Assembly (NCBI GenBank): GCA_015478775.1
Contig: JADMKP010000009.1
Coordinates: 1-64,000, forward strand
DNA from: Fermentimonas sp.
GTDB lineage: Bacteria > Bacteroidota > Bacteroidia > Bacteroidales > Dysgonomonadaceae
Direction of reading: 5' to 3'
DNA: 64,000 nucleotides
A program made the translations under genes and the position numbers. This document shows, piece after piece, positions 47,249 to 56,458 of the stretch (the stretch's first letter is position 1; each line of letters starts with the position of its first letter). A model generated the notes under the pieces. It ran no database searches. It was not told the origin of the DNA and worked only from the letters and a program-made list of their open reading frames with translations.

Positions 47249-48184
47249 ATGAATAAACTATTAATAATTTTATCAGTAATCATATCACTGCTATTAGCAG
47301 GATGCAATATGAATCAGCAAAAAGGAGGTTCATCTAATGGTGAAACAGTAACTTTAACACATAGCTTAGGAACTATAAATGTGTTGAAAAATCCACAAAG
47401 GGTTGTTGTGCTCGACTATTCCACATTAGAAAATCTTGATTATCTTGGCATAAAGCCAGTTGCAATTCCTAAATCAAACCTGCCATCACATCTACGTAAA
47501 TATGGAGATGACCCGTCAATTGTGGATGTTGGCAGCATAACCGAGGTTAATCTTGAAAAGATAAATGAAGCTAGCCCCGACCTGATTATAATGGGAGGAA
47601 GGATTGTGGACTTCTACGATCAGTTGTCGGCAATAGCGCCGGTTTTATATCCGCAAATCACAGACGCCGATGACTACATGGCAGCATTTGAGAAGAACCT
47701 TAACGATCTTGCACTTCTTTATGATAAACAAGATGAAGTGGAAAGTGCACTTGAAAGCGTTAATAAAAGAATTGATGAAGTAAGAGAAATTACATCAGCT
47801 TCAGAGGCAAAAGCACTTATTCTGTTACACAACCGAGGTAGATTTAGTGCCTATGGAAGCGGTTCGCGTTTTGGTATGGTATTCGATGTACTGGGGGTAC
47901 ATGAAGCGGTTGAGGGACTAGAAGCTCATCGCCACGGAAACCCTGTATCTAGTGAATTCGTGCAAAAAGCTAATCCCGATATACTTTTCATTGTTGATAG
48001 GAGTATGGTTGTGGAAAAGGCGGTTCTAGACAAAGCAGAGGTAGAAAATAAGCTTGTTCAGCAGACAAATGCAGCAAAAAATAGTAATATTTTCTACTTA
48101 AGTCCCGAAATGTGGTACCTTGTTGGTGGGGGCATTACTTCAATAAATATTATGATAGACGAGGTTGCACAGGCGTTTAAATAA
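47249..48184 (+). CDS. Iron-siderophore ABC importer substrate-binding lipoprotein
   Basis: 311 aa with a lipoprotein signal (LSVIISLLLAGC, Cys19). The mature part is a PF01497-type bilobal binding protein: VTLTHSLGTINVLKNPQRVVVLDYSTLENLDYLG, SPDLIIMGGRI, LILLHNRGRFSAYGSGSRFGMVFDVLGV. The pattern is closest to YclQ/FatB proteins for catecholate siderophores such as petrobactin. It is 140 bases after the ATPase gene; no TonB receptor is in the window. Confidence 0.93.
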   Translation: MNKLLIILSVIISLLLAGCNMNQQKGGSSNGETVTLTHSLGTINVLKNPQRVVVLDYSTLENLDYLGIKPVAIPKSNLPSHLRKYGDDPSIVDVGSITEVNLEKINEASPDLIIMGGRIVDFYDQLSAIAPVLYPQITDADDYMAAFEKNLNDLALLYDKQDEVESALESVNKRIDEVREITSASEAKALILLHNRGRFSAYGSGSRFGMVFDVLGVHEAVEGLEAHRHGNPVSSEFVQKANPDILFIVDRSMVVEKAVLDKAEVENKLVQQTNAAKNSNIFYLSPEMWYLVGGGITSINIMIDEVAQAFK

Positions 48185-48221
48185 TTGTATTTTTGGTTGC
48201 AAAATAGCAAATCATATAATT

Positions 48222-50309
48222 ATGCGACTTAAAACAGTCATTTCATTTCTTTTAATTTCCACAATAATTTTTGCTCAACAAAAGCCTTCACAAAATTGGA
48301 TAGACCAGAAGTACTCTATGTTTATCCACTTTGGTTTATATTCAGTTTATGGAGGTGTATATGAAGGTGAGCCCGTAAAACGCGGATACAGTGAGCAAAT
48401 ACAATCTTTTGCAGGAATATTTAGTGATTGGTATGGTAACATTGCCAATAATTTTAACCCATCGAACTGGAATCCAGATGAGATTGTTGCATTGGCTAAA
48501 AATGCCGGTATGAAATCCATCATTTTTACCTCTAAGCATCACGATGGATTTTGCATGTATCATTCTAAATATACCAATTTTAATATTGTCGATGCAACAC
48601 CCTTTGGCAAAGATCTGATGAAGGAACTTGCGGAGGCTTGCAAAAGAGGAGGTATAGACTTTGGAGTATATTATTCACTTATCGACTGGCATTATCCTCA
48701 TGGGTATCCAATTTCAAGTCATAATGCTGATCCTTTAACAGATGAACATTACCAATTTAATCTGAAGCAGATTGAGGAGATTATGACGAATTATGGAGAA
48801 ATTTCAGAAATATGGTTTGATATGGGTTCTCTTACACCTACACAAAGCAAAGGCTTATATGATCTTGTGAATAGGTTGCAGCCAAACTGTATGATTAGTG
48901 GCAGATTAGGAAACGATTATGTGGATTTTGCTGTAATGGCAGATAATGAGTATCCAGAATATAAAATGGGCATGCCCTGGCAAACAGCAGCTTCAATGTT
49001 TGATGAGACATGGGGTTACAGATCATGGCAGGAGCGAGGAGATATTAATTCCAAGGTTGAAGAGAAAATCTCTAGCCTTATAAAAGTTATAAGTAGGGGA
49101 GGTAATTTTTTACTCAATATTGGTCCCCGCGGCGATGGATCAGTAGTAGAATATGAGGAAAAAGTGCTGAAAGAGATAGGTAAATGGGTTCAGCAAAATA
49201 GTGAAGCAATATATGGTACAAAGGCAAACCCTTTCTACTCTTCTGCAAAATGGGGAGATATAACCTCTACAAGTAATGCTATGTATGCTTTTATTACTAA
49301 TAAACCTGAATCAAACAAGATAAAGATTGAAGGATTTACAGGAAATATAAACAGTGTAAGCCTGTTGTCTAGAGGTGAAAATATACCCTTTACCCAAAAC
49401 AGAGAAGCTTTGGAAATTAATATTTCAGATATTTCTTCAGAAGTTCTAGTTCCGGTAGTGAAGATAAGTTTTGATAATGGATATAGCATTCAACCAGAAA
49501 CCATTGTTACTAATAAGGTGTTAAATTCAAGTAACGCAATGCCACTTTACGGACATTCAAGTCTCAACTATTATGCTGGTTATAAAAGCTTGATTGGTTA
49601 TAATTGGGCTATAAATACTGCAAAACGGTCAATTGTTCCTAAAATCTCCTTCACAGAAAGTGAAATTGGTCGTAATGTTAAACTTCAAATAGATGATATT
49701 GCCCATTCAGTTTTACTGGAGCCAACTAAAAAAGAGACTGTTAGAATAGCAAAAGACTCAGCCAAATGGGGTAATACGTACCGTAAGACAGGTAGAGGAG
49801 TATTTGGATTTGTAGAGGAGGAAGGGGTCACTATTGTCAATTTAGAAGCAACAGACTCAAAATGGAATCATGTAAATGACTTTCAATTTGGTAAGGTATA
49901 CAATGAACCTATAATAGAAAGACAAAGCATTATTTTTCTTCAGGAAATAGAGTCAACACAAAATCAAACGGCAGCTGTGAAGATAAGGGGTGGTAATGCA
50001 ATATATATATTACTTAATGGAAAATATATAACTGCTCACTTCTCACCCGAGCGAATAAAAGATCAGGAAGAAATAGTTTTACTTCCACTTAGAAAAGGAG
50101 TTAATCAACTAATTATTAAGTACTATAATGGTTTCGATACAGAGATTAAATATAGTATCACACCACTTGAAGAATGGCAGAAATACAGTATTAAGCTACC
50201 TCCTTTTGCAATTAAGAAAAATAATATTCATAATATCACACTTCGTTCTGACGATGCTATTTCAAATGTTTCACCACTAAGAATGAACAATATATTTATT
50301 AGTTTTTAG
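48222..50309 (+). CDS. Exported GH29 alpha-L-fucosidase
   Basis: 695 aa from ATG 48222 (MRLKTVISFLLISTIIFAQ, signal peptide). The GH29 barrel shows YSMFIHFGLYSVYGGVYEGEPV, KSIIFTSKHHDGFCMYHSKYTNFN, and the nucleophile Asp in EIWFDMGSL (~200), with LLNIGPRGDGSVVEYEE closing the domain. The remaining ~340 residues are beta-rich accessory domains (VFGFVEEEGVTIVN...). It is not next to SusC/D genes. It removes fucose from glycans in the periplasm. Confidence 0.95.
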   Translation: MRLKTVISFLLISTIIFAQQKPSQNWIDQKYSMFIHFGLYSVYGGVYEGEPVKRGYSEQIQSFAGIFSDWYGNIANNFNPSNWNPDEIVALAKNAGMKSIIFTSKHHDGFCMYHSKYTNFNIVDATPFGKDLMKELAEACKRGGIDFGVYYSLIDWHYPHGYPISSHNADPLTDEHYQFNLKQIEEIMTNYGEISEIWFDMGSLTPTQSKGLYDLVNRLQPNCMISGRLGNDYVDFAVMADNEYPEYKMGMPWQTAASMFDETWGYRSWQERGDINSKVEEKISSLIKVISRGGNFLLNIGPRGDGSVVEYEEKVLKEIGKWVQQNSEAIYGTKANPFYSSAKWGDITSTSNAMYAFITNKPESNKIKIEGFTGNINSVSLLSRGENIPFTQNREALEINISDISSEVLVPVVKISFDNGYSIQPETIVTNKVLNSSNAMPLYGHSSLNYYAGYKSLIGYNWAINTAKRSIVPKISFTESEIGRNVKLQIDDIAHSVLLEPTKKETVRIAKDSAKWGNTYRKTGRGVFGFVEEEGVTIVNLEATDSKWNHVNDFQFGKVYNEPIIERQSIIFLQEIESTQNQTAAVKIRGGNAIYILLNGKYITAHFSPERIKDQEEIVLLPLRKGVNQLIIKYYNGFDTEIKYSITPLEEWQKYSIKLPPFAIKKNNIHNITLRSDDAISNVSPLRMNNIFISF

Positions 50310-50393
50310 CTTTTTTCATATTGCATAGAACAGATTAAACACTATGTGCGTTATACATCTGAGAAACTCAATGTTTAACTAAATTAAAAATTT

Positions 50394-50885
50394 ATGAGAA
50401 AAGTGAAGAATTTAATTAAGGTTGTATGCATAACCTTGTTGTGCTTTAGTATAGCTAAGGTTTCAGCTCAAACTATTGAGCCATCAGCAAACTACCGATT
50501 TGGAGGAGGGCTGTTAATTGATGTTGGTGATGGATCTACACTGGTTGGACCACATGTGAAGTATTTCTTTACACCCAACCATGCAGGAGAAGGTGCAGTA
50601 CTTTTTGGCAGTGGTGCAACATATTTGCAGGCACTTTATAATTATAATATGAATTTTGCCGAAGTTGCCGGATTAGGTTGGTATGTTGGAGCAGGCCCAG
50701 CTATTGCATTCGGCAACAGTTCCACTGCATTTAACTTAATTGGCGCATTAGGATTGGAGTACAAAGTGCCTAGCGCTCCCTTTGCATTCAGTTTCGATTG
50801 GCGTCCTCGCTTCTTTATAGTCGACAGCTATACTGAATTTGTAGCACCACGTTTCGGAATCGGATTACGTTATACTTTCAACTAG
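50394..50885 (+). CDS. Exported outer-membrane-like hypothetical protein
   Basis: 163 aa with a signal peptide ending KVSAQ. The rest is Gly/aromatic-rich with alternating strands (YRFGGGLLIDVGDG, FGSGATYLQALYNYN, GWYVGAGPAIAFG, FGIGLRYTFN) and ends in a C-terminal Phe-Asn strand, suggesting a small beta-barrel. Function unknown. It is followed by a strong terminator at 50922..50958. Confidence 0.7.
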   Translation: MRKVKNLIKVVCITLLCFSIAKVSAQTIEPSANYRFGGGLLIDVGDGSTLVGPHVKYFFTPNHAGEGAVLFGSGATYLQALYNYNMNFAEVAGLGWYVGAGPAIAFGNSSTAFNLIGALGLEYKVPSAPFAFSFDWRPRFFIVDSYTEFVAPRFGIGLRYTFN

Positions 50886-50921
50886 AGTAATCGCAAAATA
50901 AGTATAGGTGTTATTTAGATT

Positions 50922-50965
50922 AAAGGGGGTAATCTGCTTTTAAACAGATTCCTCCTTTATTTTAT
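50922..50965 (+). terminator. Intrinsic terminator
   Basis: AAAGGGGGTAATCTG pairs with CAGATTCCTCCTTT (one bulged base) around CTTTTAAA, followed by a T-rich run. Confidence 0.82.
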
Positions 50966-50983
50966 TCTTAACAACTCATTGAT

Positions 50984-50991
50984 TATCTTTG
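50984..50991 (+). promoter_or_regulatory. Candidate -7 promoter element
   Basis: TATCTTTG followed by GCAACG, the same context as at 35893. It would give the 51135 gene a leader of about 135 bases. Confidence 0.5.
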
Positions 50992-51030
50992 CAACGTAAA
51001 ATAAATCATAGCTAATAAATCCTTATTAAT

Positions 51031-51102
51031 TGCAATGATATACTTTAGTATAAGTCTTAACTCCTAGAGTCTGTAGGCTCAACTTTTTAATTGTTCATTG
51101 CA
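51031..51102 (+). ncRNA. Structured leader with three-way-junction potential
   Basis: TGCAATGA (51031..51038) pairs perfectly with TCATTGCA (51095..51102). Enclosed are hairpin TATAC-TTTA-GTATA (51039..51052) and hairpin GAGTC-TGTA-GGCTC (51067..51080, one G-T pair), which is followed by a short T run at 51084..51088. A 10-codon ORF (51035..51067) spans the first hairpin. It could be an attenuator or ligand-sensing leader of the Spx/ArsC-like gene. Confidence 0.42.
51035..51067 (+). CDS. Possible leader peptide (MIYFSISLNS)
   Basis: ATG at 51035 to TAG at 51067, 10 residues. It carries the AAGTCTTAAC core shared with the tiny ORFs at 35947 and 42127 and ends exactly at the start of the GAGTC hairpin. 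Translation is unproven. Confidence 0.3.
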   Translation: MIYFSISLNS

Positions 51103-51134
51103 GTCTTGATAATAACTACTAAGCATATATAATT

Positions 51135-51491
51135 ATGAAACCACTTTTTGTACAATATCCAAAATGCGGAACCTGCAGGAAAGCTGCCAAATGGCTAGAA
51201 GCAAATGAAATTGATGTAACTTCAAGGCACATAGTTGAAGATAATCCTCAGAAAGAGGAGCTTGCCAACTGGATCGAAAAGAGCGGATTACCTATCAACA
51301 GGTTTTTCAATACCTCAGGTATGATTTATAGAGAACAGAATCTTAAAGAGAAAGTCAAAACTGCTTCCAAAGATGAGCTGCTCGATATATTATCATCAAA
51401 TGGCATGGTGGTAAAACGACCTATTGTTGTGGGACATGATTTTGTCTTAGTAGGCTTCAACGAGAAAGAGTGGAAAGAAAAATTGAGTTAA
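51135..51491 (+). CDS. Spx/ArsC-like (PF03960) family protein
   Basis: 118 aa thioredoxin-fold protein. It opens KPLFVQYPKCGTCRKAAKWLEANEI with CGTC at Cys11-Cys14, then NRFFNTSGMIYREQNLKEK and VKRPIVVGHDFVLVGFNEKEW, typical of the YffB/Spx-like 'arsenate reductase family'. These are often not real arsenate reductases, and the dedicated enzyme here is at 7647..8069. A structured leader precedes it. Confidence 0.9.
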   Translation: MKPLFVQYPKCGTCRKAAKWLEANEIDVTSRHIVEDNPQKEELANWIEKSGLPINRFFNTSGMIYREQNLKEKVKTASKDELLDILSSNGMVVKRPIVVGHDFVLVGFNEKEWKEKLS

Positions 51492-51557
51492 ACTTACTCA
51501 ATCACATTATGTCTGATAACCGATCAAATAAATTTTAAAGCAAAGTAATCGCATTAT

Positions 51558-52580
51558 ATGAAAATAGCCAATCTTGAATTCCCTGAAAGGCCAGTTTTTT
51601 TGGCCCCGATGGAAGATGTTACCGATGTAGGATTTAGACTGCTATGCAGGCAGTTTGGGGCTGATATGGTATATACTGAGTTTATTTCTAGCGATGCTTT
51701 AATAAGGGAAATAAAAAAAACTAAAAGGAAGATACATTTTAGTGAAGAAGAGCGACCACTGGGCATACAAATATATGGTAGTGATCCGGAAACAATGGTA
51801 GAGGCAGCGAAAATTTGTGAAGATGCTAATCCCGATATTATAGATATAAACTTTGGTTGCCCTGTCAGAAAAATTGCAGGAAAAGGGGCAGGGTCTGGTT
51901 GTATGAAAACACCAGATCTTATGCTTGATATTACTGAGAAGGTAGTTAAAGCTGTAAATAAGCCTGTTACAGTAAAAACACGTCTTGGTTGGGATGATGA
52001 TTCAAAAATTATTGTTTCACTTGCAGAAAAACTGCAAGATTGCGGAATAGCAGCACTTACTATTCATGGTCGCACCCGTTCTCAGATGTATAAAGGAGAT
52101 GCCGACTGGTCGCTAATCCACGACGTTAAGAACAATCCTCGCATGCATATACCAATAATTGGAAATGGAGATGTTACCAGTCCTGAGATTACTAAGCAGA
52201 GATTTGATGAAACTGGTGTTGATGCAATTATGATTGGTCGCGGTAGTATTGGTGCACCATGGATATTCGAAGAGATAAAGCATTACCTAAATACAGGCGA
52301 GAATATGCATATAAGTCCCTTTATGTGGTATCTAGATATATTGAAGCAGCAAGTACAGGGAAGTGTTGATAGATTAGATGAGATGAGAGGTATATTACAT
52401 ATGAGACGTCATCTTGCAGCTACACCCTTGTTTAAAGGGATACCCGATTTTAAACCCACAAGAATAGCTATGCTTCGGGCTAACACCTTAAATGAGCTCT
52501 TTGGTATATTGAATGAAATCCCCGTCAAATTTGAAGATTATATCACAAACAATCAAATTTTAACTGAACTTCCGGTCTAA
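51558..52580 (+). CDS. dusB: tRNA-dihydrouridine synthase
   Basis: 340 aa FMN enzyme reducing uridines in tRNA. It begins FLAPMEDVTDVGFRLLCRQFGADMVYTEFI. The catalytic Cys lies in NFGCPVRKIAGKGAGSGCMK (~100). KTRLGWDD, LTIHGRTRSQMYKGDADW and GNGDVTSPE complete the barrel, and IMIGRGSIGAPWIF binds FMN phosphate. The type fits DusB. Confidence 0.93.
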   Translation: MKIANLEFPERPVFLAPMEDVTDVGFRLLCRQFGADMVYTEFISSDALIREIKKTKRKIHFSEEERPLGIQIYGSDPETMVEAAKICEDANPDIIDINFGCPVRKIAGKGAGSGCMKTPDLMLDITEKVVKAVNKPVTVKTRLGWDDDSKIIVSLAEKLQDCGIAALTIHGRTRSQMYKGDADWSLIHDVKNNPRMHIPIIGNGDVTSPEITKQRFDETGVDAIMIGRGSIGAPWIFEEIKHYLNTGENMHISPFMWYLDILKQQVQGSVDRLDEMRGILHMRRHLAATPLFKGIPDFKPTRIAMLRANTLNELFGILNEIPVKFEDYITNNQILTELPV

Positions 52581-52598
52581 AGTCAAATTTAAAGAACT

Positions 52599-52964
52599 AT
52601 GAAAAAAATTATACTCATCTTAGGAATATTATTTGTTGCTGTAGCAACATCTAACGCACAAGAAAAAGGAATAATTGCGGAAGTTCTGCGTAAAAGTGTA
52701 GAACAGAAAGTTGAATCTATGCAGAAGTCAATTGGGTTTGATAACGAAATTGCATTGGAATTAAAAGAACTGGAGCTAAAATATCTGTTGGATGTACAAA
52801 AAGCAGAAACTTGTTTTCTGTGTAATACTAGCAAAAGGATAAAAAAATTGCAGTCTGCTCGTGAGAACAAACTGCAGGAATTATTACCAAGAGATCAATA
52901 TATTAAATATCACTCTATAGAGAATAATCTTTTAAATGAAGATAACCAATTGTGGCTTCGTTAA
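52599..52964 (+). CDS. Small exported helical hypothetical protein
   Basis: 121 aa with a signal peptide ending ATSNAQ. The mature part is helical and charged (EVLRKSVEQKVESMQKSIGFDNEIALELKELELKY) with a CxxC pair (ETCFLCNT). No family recognised. It lies 18 bases after dusB and is convergent with the S41 protease gene, 1 base apart. Confidence 0.65.
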   Translation: MKKIILILGILFVAVATSNAQEKGIIAEVLRKSVEQKVESMQKSIGFDNEIALELKELELKYLLDVQKAETCFLCNTSKRIKKLQSARENKLQELLPRDQYIKYHSIENNLLNEDNQLWLR

Positions 52965-52965
52965 T

Positions 52966-54687
52966 TTACTCCTTAACTAACGGAGGCAATAATTTAGGAT
53001 TATCGATTATAACACCTTCTCTGTATATTGATTCCATTGTTGAGTATAGCTCAGCATCTTCAAATTGAATATCTAATGCACTTCTTGTTTGAGAAACTGT
53101 GTAAGGCTTGCCTGTAATTAATGATATTGCTTTAGCAAACAGGTAGTCATCTGTATCTCCAATAGGTTTCCATTTAGATATATTGCGCTCATTTTCATTT
53201 GTTTCTGCAACAGGATGGTTGGGAATTAATCCGTTAGTTGCAATAAAGTCTTTATTATTTTTATCAGTATACCTACCTACAATAGGTTGCATTCCCCAGT
53301 TCTTAAGTCTATTTTTTTCAATATCCGACAAGCTATTTTCTCTGTAAACTGCTTGCACCCTTCCGTTGTAACTATTATAAGCATGTATAGTCCAAGAAGC
53401 TGTATACTTACCACTTGTTTTATCACCAATTTGATCAACAGACATATAAGGCTTCAAGCAAAATGTAAGAAGTTCCGAAGCAGATGCAGAACTACCTGTG
53501 GTTATAATATAGACCTTTAAATCTCCATTGTTAACGTTTGCTGTTATTGGGTTAGAGTATTTAGTTGTATTATAATCTCCCAAATAATCTTTTCTATCCC
53601 ACTTATTCTCATCATAAGCTTCATTTACATAATTGTTGTAGCTCATAATTGTAAATACGCTCTTTTTCTGAACTTCTGTTACAGGAGCTATAAGAGATGC
53701 TAAATATGTAGCTGCTGAAATTCCTCCACCTGGGTTGTATCTAAGATCTAATACTAAATCTGTAATACCTGAGCTTTTGAATTCAGAAAAAGTGCGGAAT
53801 AGACTTTCGTTATAGTTCTCATAAAAGTTAGTGTAAAATAGGTAGCCTACTTTACGACCGTTAAAGCCTTCACCCTCATATACTTTAGAATATAATACAG
53901 GGTCTGTGTTAATTTTGGTAGGAGTCATCTCCACATCGCGGGGGTTTTCCCAATTTTGATCTAATACTGTAAATATAGTCTTACTATTTGCACCATACAT
54001 GATACTATAGTTGTTGACTGTAAGTAAATTGCCATTGGCATGAGTAATTACATCTCCCCTTTTAATTCCAGCCTTATCTGCAGGGGTGTTTGGGTATACA
54101 TATCTTACAAAACCAACGATTCTATCACTGTTGCTTTCGTAATAAAGAGCTTGAGGTTGAAATCCAAAAGCATCCGTCGATTCACCCTCAAAGCCAGCCA
54201 TTAATGATTCTACATCATCGGTTATCCAAGACCAACCATGCTCAGTGTCGGTGCTATTTAATATTTTATAGAAGTACTCCTCAGGATCAGTGTCACTAGT
54301 AGTAGGCTTTTTGCTGATTACTTCATTTGACCATAGATAAAACAACGACATACCGTCATAAACAAATTGTGTAACTAAGTTTAAGTCTTGGTCAGGCATC
54401 TCTCCAATAGTAGCTTTGCCCGATTGAGATGAATCTTTTACATAAATCTCTGTTCCATCATCCAATTTTGCAGAAGCTGTAGGTGGTGTAGTGTTATTAT
54501 CAATCACCGCATTTACAGTCTCTGTTTGTCCATTGCTATATGTTAAAGTAAAAGTTTTGTAAGTAGCGTGATATGTTGCAGAAATTAAGTTCCCTTTATC
54601 TTTTAAAATGGGCTCGTCTTTCTGACAGGATGTGGGCAGAGTAAGTAAAAGTGAAATTGTAAAGAGAGTGAATAATATTTTTTTCAT
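52966..54687 (-). CDS. S41-family (C-terminal processing type) peptidase, lipoprotein
   Basis: 573 aa. Lipobox LLTLPTSC places Cys21 for lipid attachment. A beta-rich N-terminal region (~25-95) precedes a PDZ-like segment (GIKRGDVITHANGNLL) and the S41 core: LDLRYNPGGGISAATYLASL, catalytic Ser in ITTGSSASASELLTF (~400) and the Lys in IGDKTSGKYTAS. Extracytoplasmic proteolysis is inferred; the target is unknown. Confidence 0.92.
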   Translation of the reverse strand: MKKILFTLFTISLLLTLPTSCQKDEPILKDKGNLISATYHATYKTFTLTYSNGQTETVNAVIDNNTTPPTASAKLDDGTEIYVKDSSQSGKATIGEMPDQDLNLVTQFVYDGMSLFYLWSNEVISKKPTTSDTDPEEYFYKILNSTDTEHGWSWITDDVESLMAGFEGESTDAFGFQPQALYYESNSDRIVGFVRYVYPNTPADKAGIKRGDVITHANGNLLTVNNYSIMYGANSKTIFTVLDQNWENPRDVEMTPTKINTDPVLYSKVYEGEGFNGRKVGYLFYTNFYENYNESLFRTFSEFKSSGITDLVLDLRYNPGGGISAATYLASLIAPVTEVQKKSVFTIMSYNNYVNEAYDENKWDRKDYLGDYNTTKYSNPITANVNNGDLKVYIITTGSSASASELLTFCLKPYMSVDQIGDKTSGKYTASWTIHAYNSYNGRVQAVYRENSLSDIEKNRLKNWGMQPIVGRYTDKNNKDFIATNGLIPNHPVAETNENERNISKWKPIGDTDDYLFAKAISLITGKPYTVSQTRSALDIQFEDAELYSTMESIYREGVIIDNPKLLPPLVKE

Positions 54688-54793
54688 ATGATTGAGTATT
54701 CGTTTGAACAGTTTAAGTGAAATAAAAAAGGTCTCAGTTCTAAATACTAAGACTGTGAAAGTATTAAATAATTTAATTGATTGATATTAATTA

Positions 54794-55402
54794 TCAGAAA
54801 TTTAACACTCCTTTACCTTGTCTAATGATTATCGGATCCACTGAAGTGCAGTCTACTACGGTGGAAGGCTCTATGCCACCTATTCCGCCATCAACAACTA
54901 CATCGGCAAAATCACTCCATTTTTCATATATTAGTTCGGGGTTTGTGGTGTATTCTAGCTCATCATCTTGATCTTTAATACTGGTACTTAAAACAGGGTT
55001 ACCAAGCTGAGCTACAATTTCACGAATGATGTTATTGTCGGGTACACGAATGCCTACAGTTTTTTTCTTCTTATAAATTTTAGGAAGCGATGATGTTGTT
55101 GCCAGTATAAATGTGAAAGGACCGGGCAGATTTCTTTTCATTAATTTAAACGTGGGATTACTTACCTTGGCATACTCACTTATAATACTTAGGTCGTTAC
55201 AGATGATAGAAAGATTGCTCTTTTGAGGATCTATACCCTTTAAATCACAAATCTTTTCTACGGCACGCACATTAAGTGCGTCACAACCAATTGCATAAAG
55301 GGTGTCGGTAGGATAAATTACCGTACCTCCATCACGAAGTATAGTTACTATCTTCTCTATCTCACGTGGATTTGGATTCTCATCATACAATCTCAACAAC
55401 AT
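54794..55402 (-). CDS. L-threonylcarbamoyladenylate synthase (Sua5/YrdC/YciO)
   Basis: 202 aa. YrdC-fold motifs are GGTVIYPTDTLYAIGCDALN and the KR-type basic pocket, with LPGPFTFILATTS and VGIRVPDNNIIREI. It makes the threonylcarbamoyl-AMP used for t6A in tRNA. The Sua5 C-terminal domain is absent, so it is the short YrdC/YciO form. Confidence 0.93.
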   Translation of the reverse strand: MLLRLYDENPNPREIEKIVTILRDGGTVIYPTDTLYAIGCDALNVRAVEKICDLKGIDPQKSNLSIICNDLSIISEYAKVSNPTFKLMKRNLPGPFTFILATTSSLPKIYKKKKTVGIRVPDNNIIREIVAQLGNPVLSTSIKDQDDELEYTTNPELIYEKWSDFADVVVDGGIGGIEPSTVVDCTSVDPIIIRQGKGVLNF

Positions 55403-55491
55403 ATCCTACAAATATATAAAAAAATAACTTCCATCATGAGATAGAAGCTATTTTTATAAAACCATTCGATAAAATCTATCTTTCTAATAAA

Positions 55492-56331
55492 CTAATCAGT
55501 GAGTTTACTTTCATCATCTTCTTTTGTATATTGCTTCATGGCCTTCAGGCTCATTCCCATACTCGAGAATCCTCCATCATTGTAAAGATTTTGCATAGTA
55601 ACCTTACGAGTAAGATCTGAAAACATTACAACACAATAGTCGGCTGCATCGTCCGCATCGGCATTACCAATTGGCGCCATACGCTCTGAGAAGTCCAAAA
55701 GTTCCATCATTCCCTTAACGCCACTGCCCGCAGTTGTCATTGTGGGCGACTGAGATATAGTATTTACACGCACACCTTTGTCGCGTCCGTAAATATAACC
55801 AAAACTACGTGTGATCGACTCTAATAATGCTTTGGCATCAGACATGTCGTTGTATCCATAAAACACTCGTTGTGCAGCCACGTAAGTAAGAGCTAGTACA
55901 GAGCCACTTGTTTCAATTGCATCTAGTTTGCGAGCAACTTGCAACATTTTGTGAAATGAAATAGCTGATATATCTAAAGTTTTGTGAAGCATATCATAGT
56001 CAAGATCATCATAAGTTCTTTTCTTTCTAACGTTAGGCGACATGCCAATTGAGTGAAGAACAAAATCTATTTTACCTCCAAGAATTTCCATAGATTTTGT
56101 GAAAACCATTTCTAGATCTTCAACATTTGTTGCATCAGCAGGAAGAATTTCAGCATTTAGCTTTTTGCCCAACACCTCGGTGTCTCCCATACGAACTGCA
56201 ACAGGAGTGTTTGAAAGTGTAATAATAGCACCTTCTTCTACTGCTCTTTCAGCTACCTTCCATGCGATAGACTTATCGTTTAATGCTCCGAATATAATTC
56301 CTCTTTTACCTTTTAATAAATTGTAACTCAT
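55492..56331 (-). CDS. fabI: Enoyl-[acyl-carrier-protein] reductase
   Basis: 279 aa from the ATG at 56331 (MSYNLLKGKRGIIFGALNDKSIAWKVA); an ATG three codons earlier is possible. SDR-fold FabI with NADH-binding GALNDKSIAWKVA, LHSIGMSP, and the catalytic Tyr-x6-Lys in YGYNDMSDAKALLES. It carries out the last reduction in fatty-acid elongation. Monocistronic. Confidence 0.95.
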   Translation of the reverse strand: MSYNLLKGKRGIIFGALNDKSIAWKVAERAVEEGAIITLSNTPVAVRMGDTEVLGKKLNAEILPADATNVEDLEMVFTKSMEILGGKIDFVLHSIGMSPNVRKKRTYDDLDYDMLHKTLDISAISFHKMLQVARKLDAIETSGSVLALTYVAAQRVFYGYNDMSDAKALLESITRSFGYIYGRDKGVRVNTISQSPTMTTAGSGVKGMMELLDFSERMAPIGNADADDAADYCVVMFSDLTRKVTMQNLYNDGGFSSMGMSLKAMKQYTKEDDESKLTD

Positions 56332-56458
56332 AATTTTCAATATTATCTGTGATTATATTTACCTATATAAAACAGGGTAAATGTATAAAACTGCGCAAAT
56401 GTACAAAAAATGTGCAATAACTAAACGTTTAACATTAAATTAAGTTCTCAATAACAAT

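Noticed and set aside
51135..51491. Second true arsenate reductase
   Set aside because: The CGTC-type Spx/YffB family often lacks this activity, and the gene is far from the ars island.
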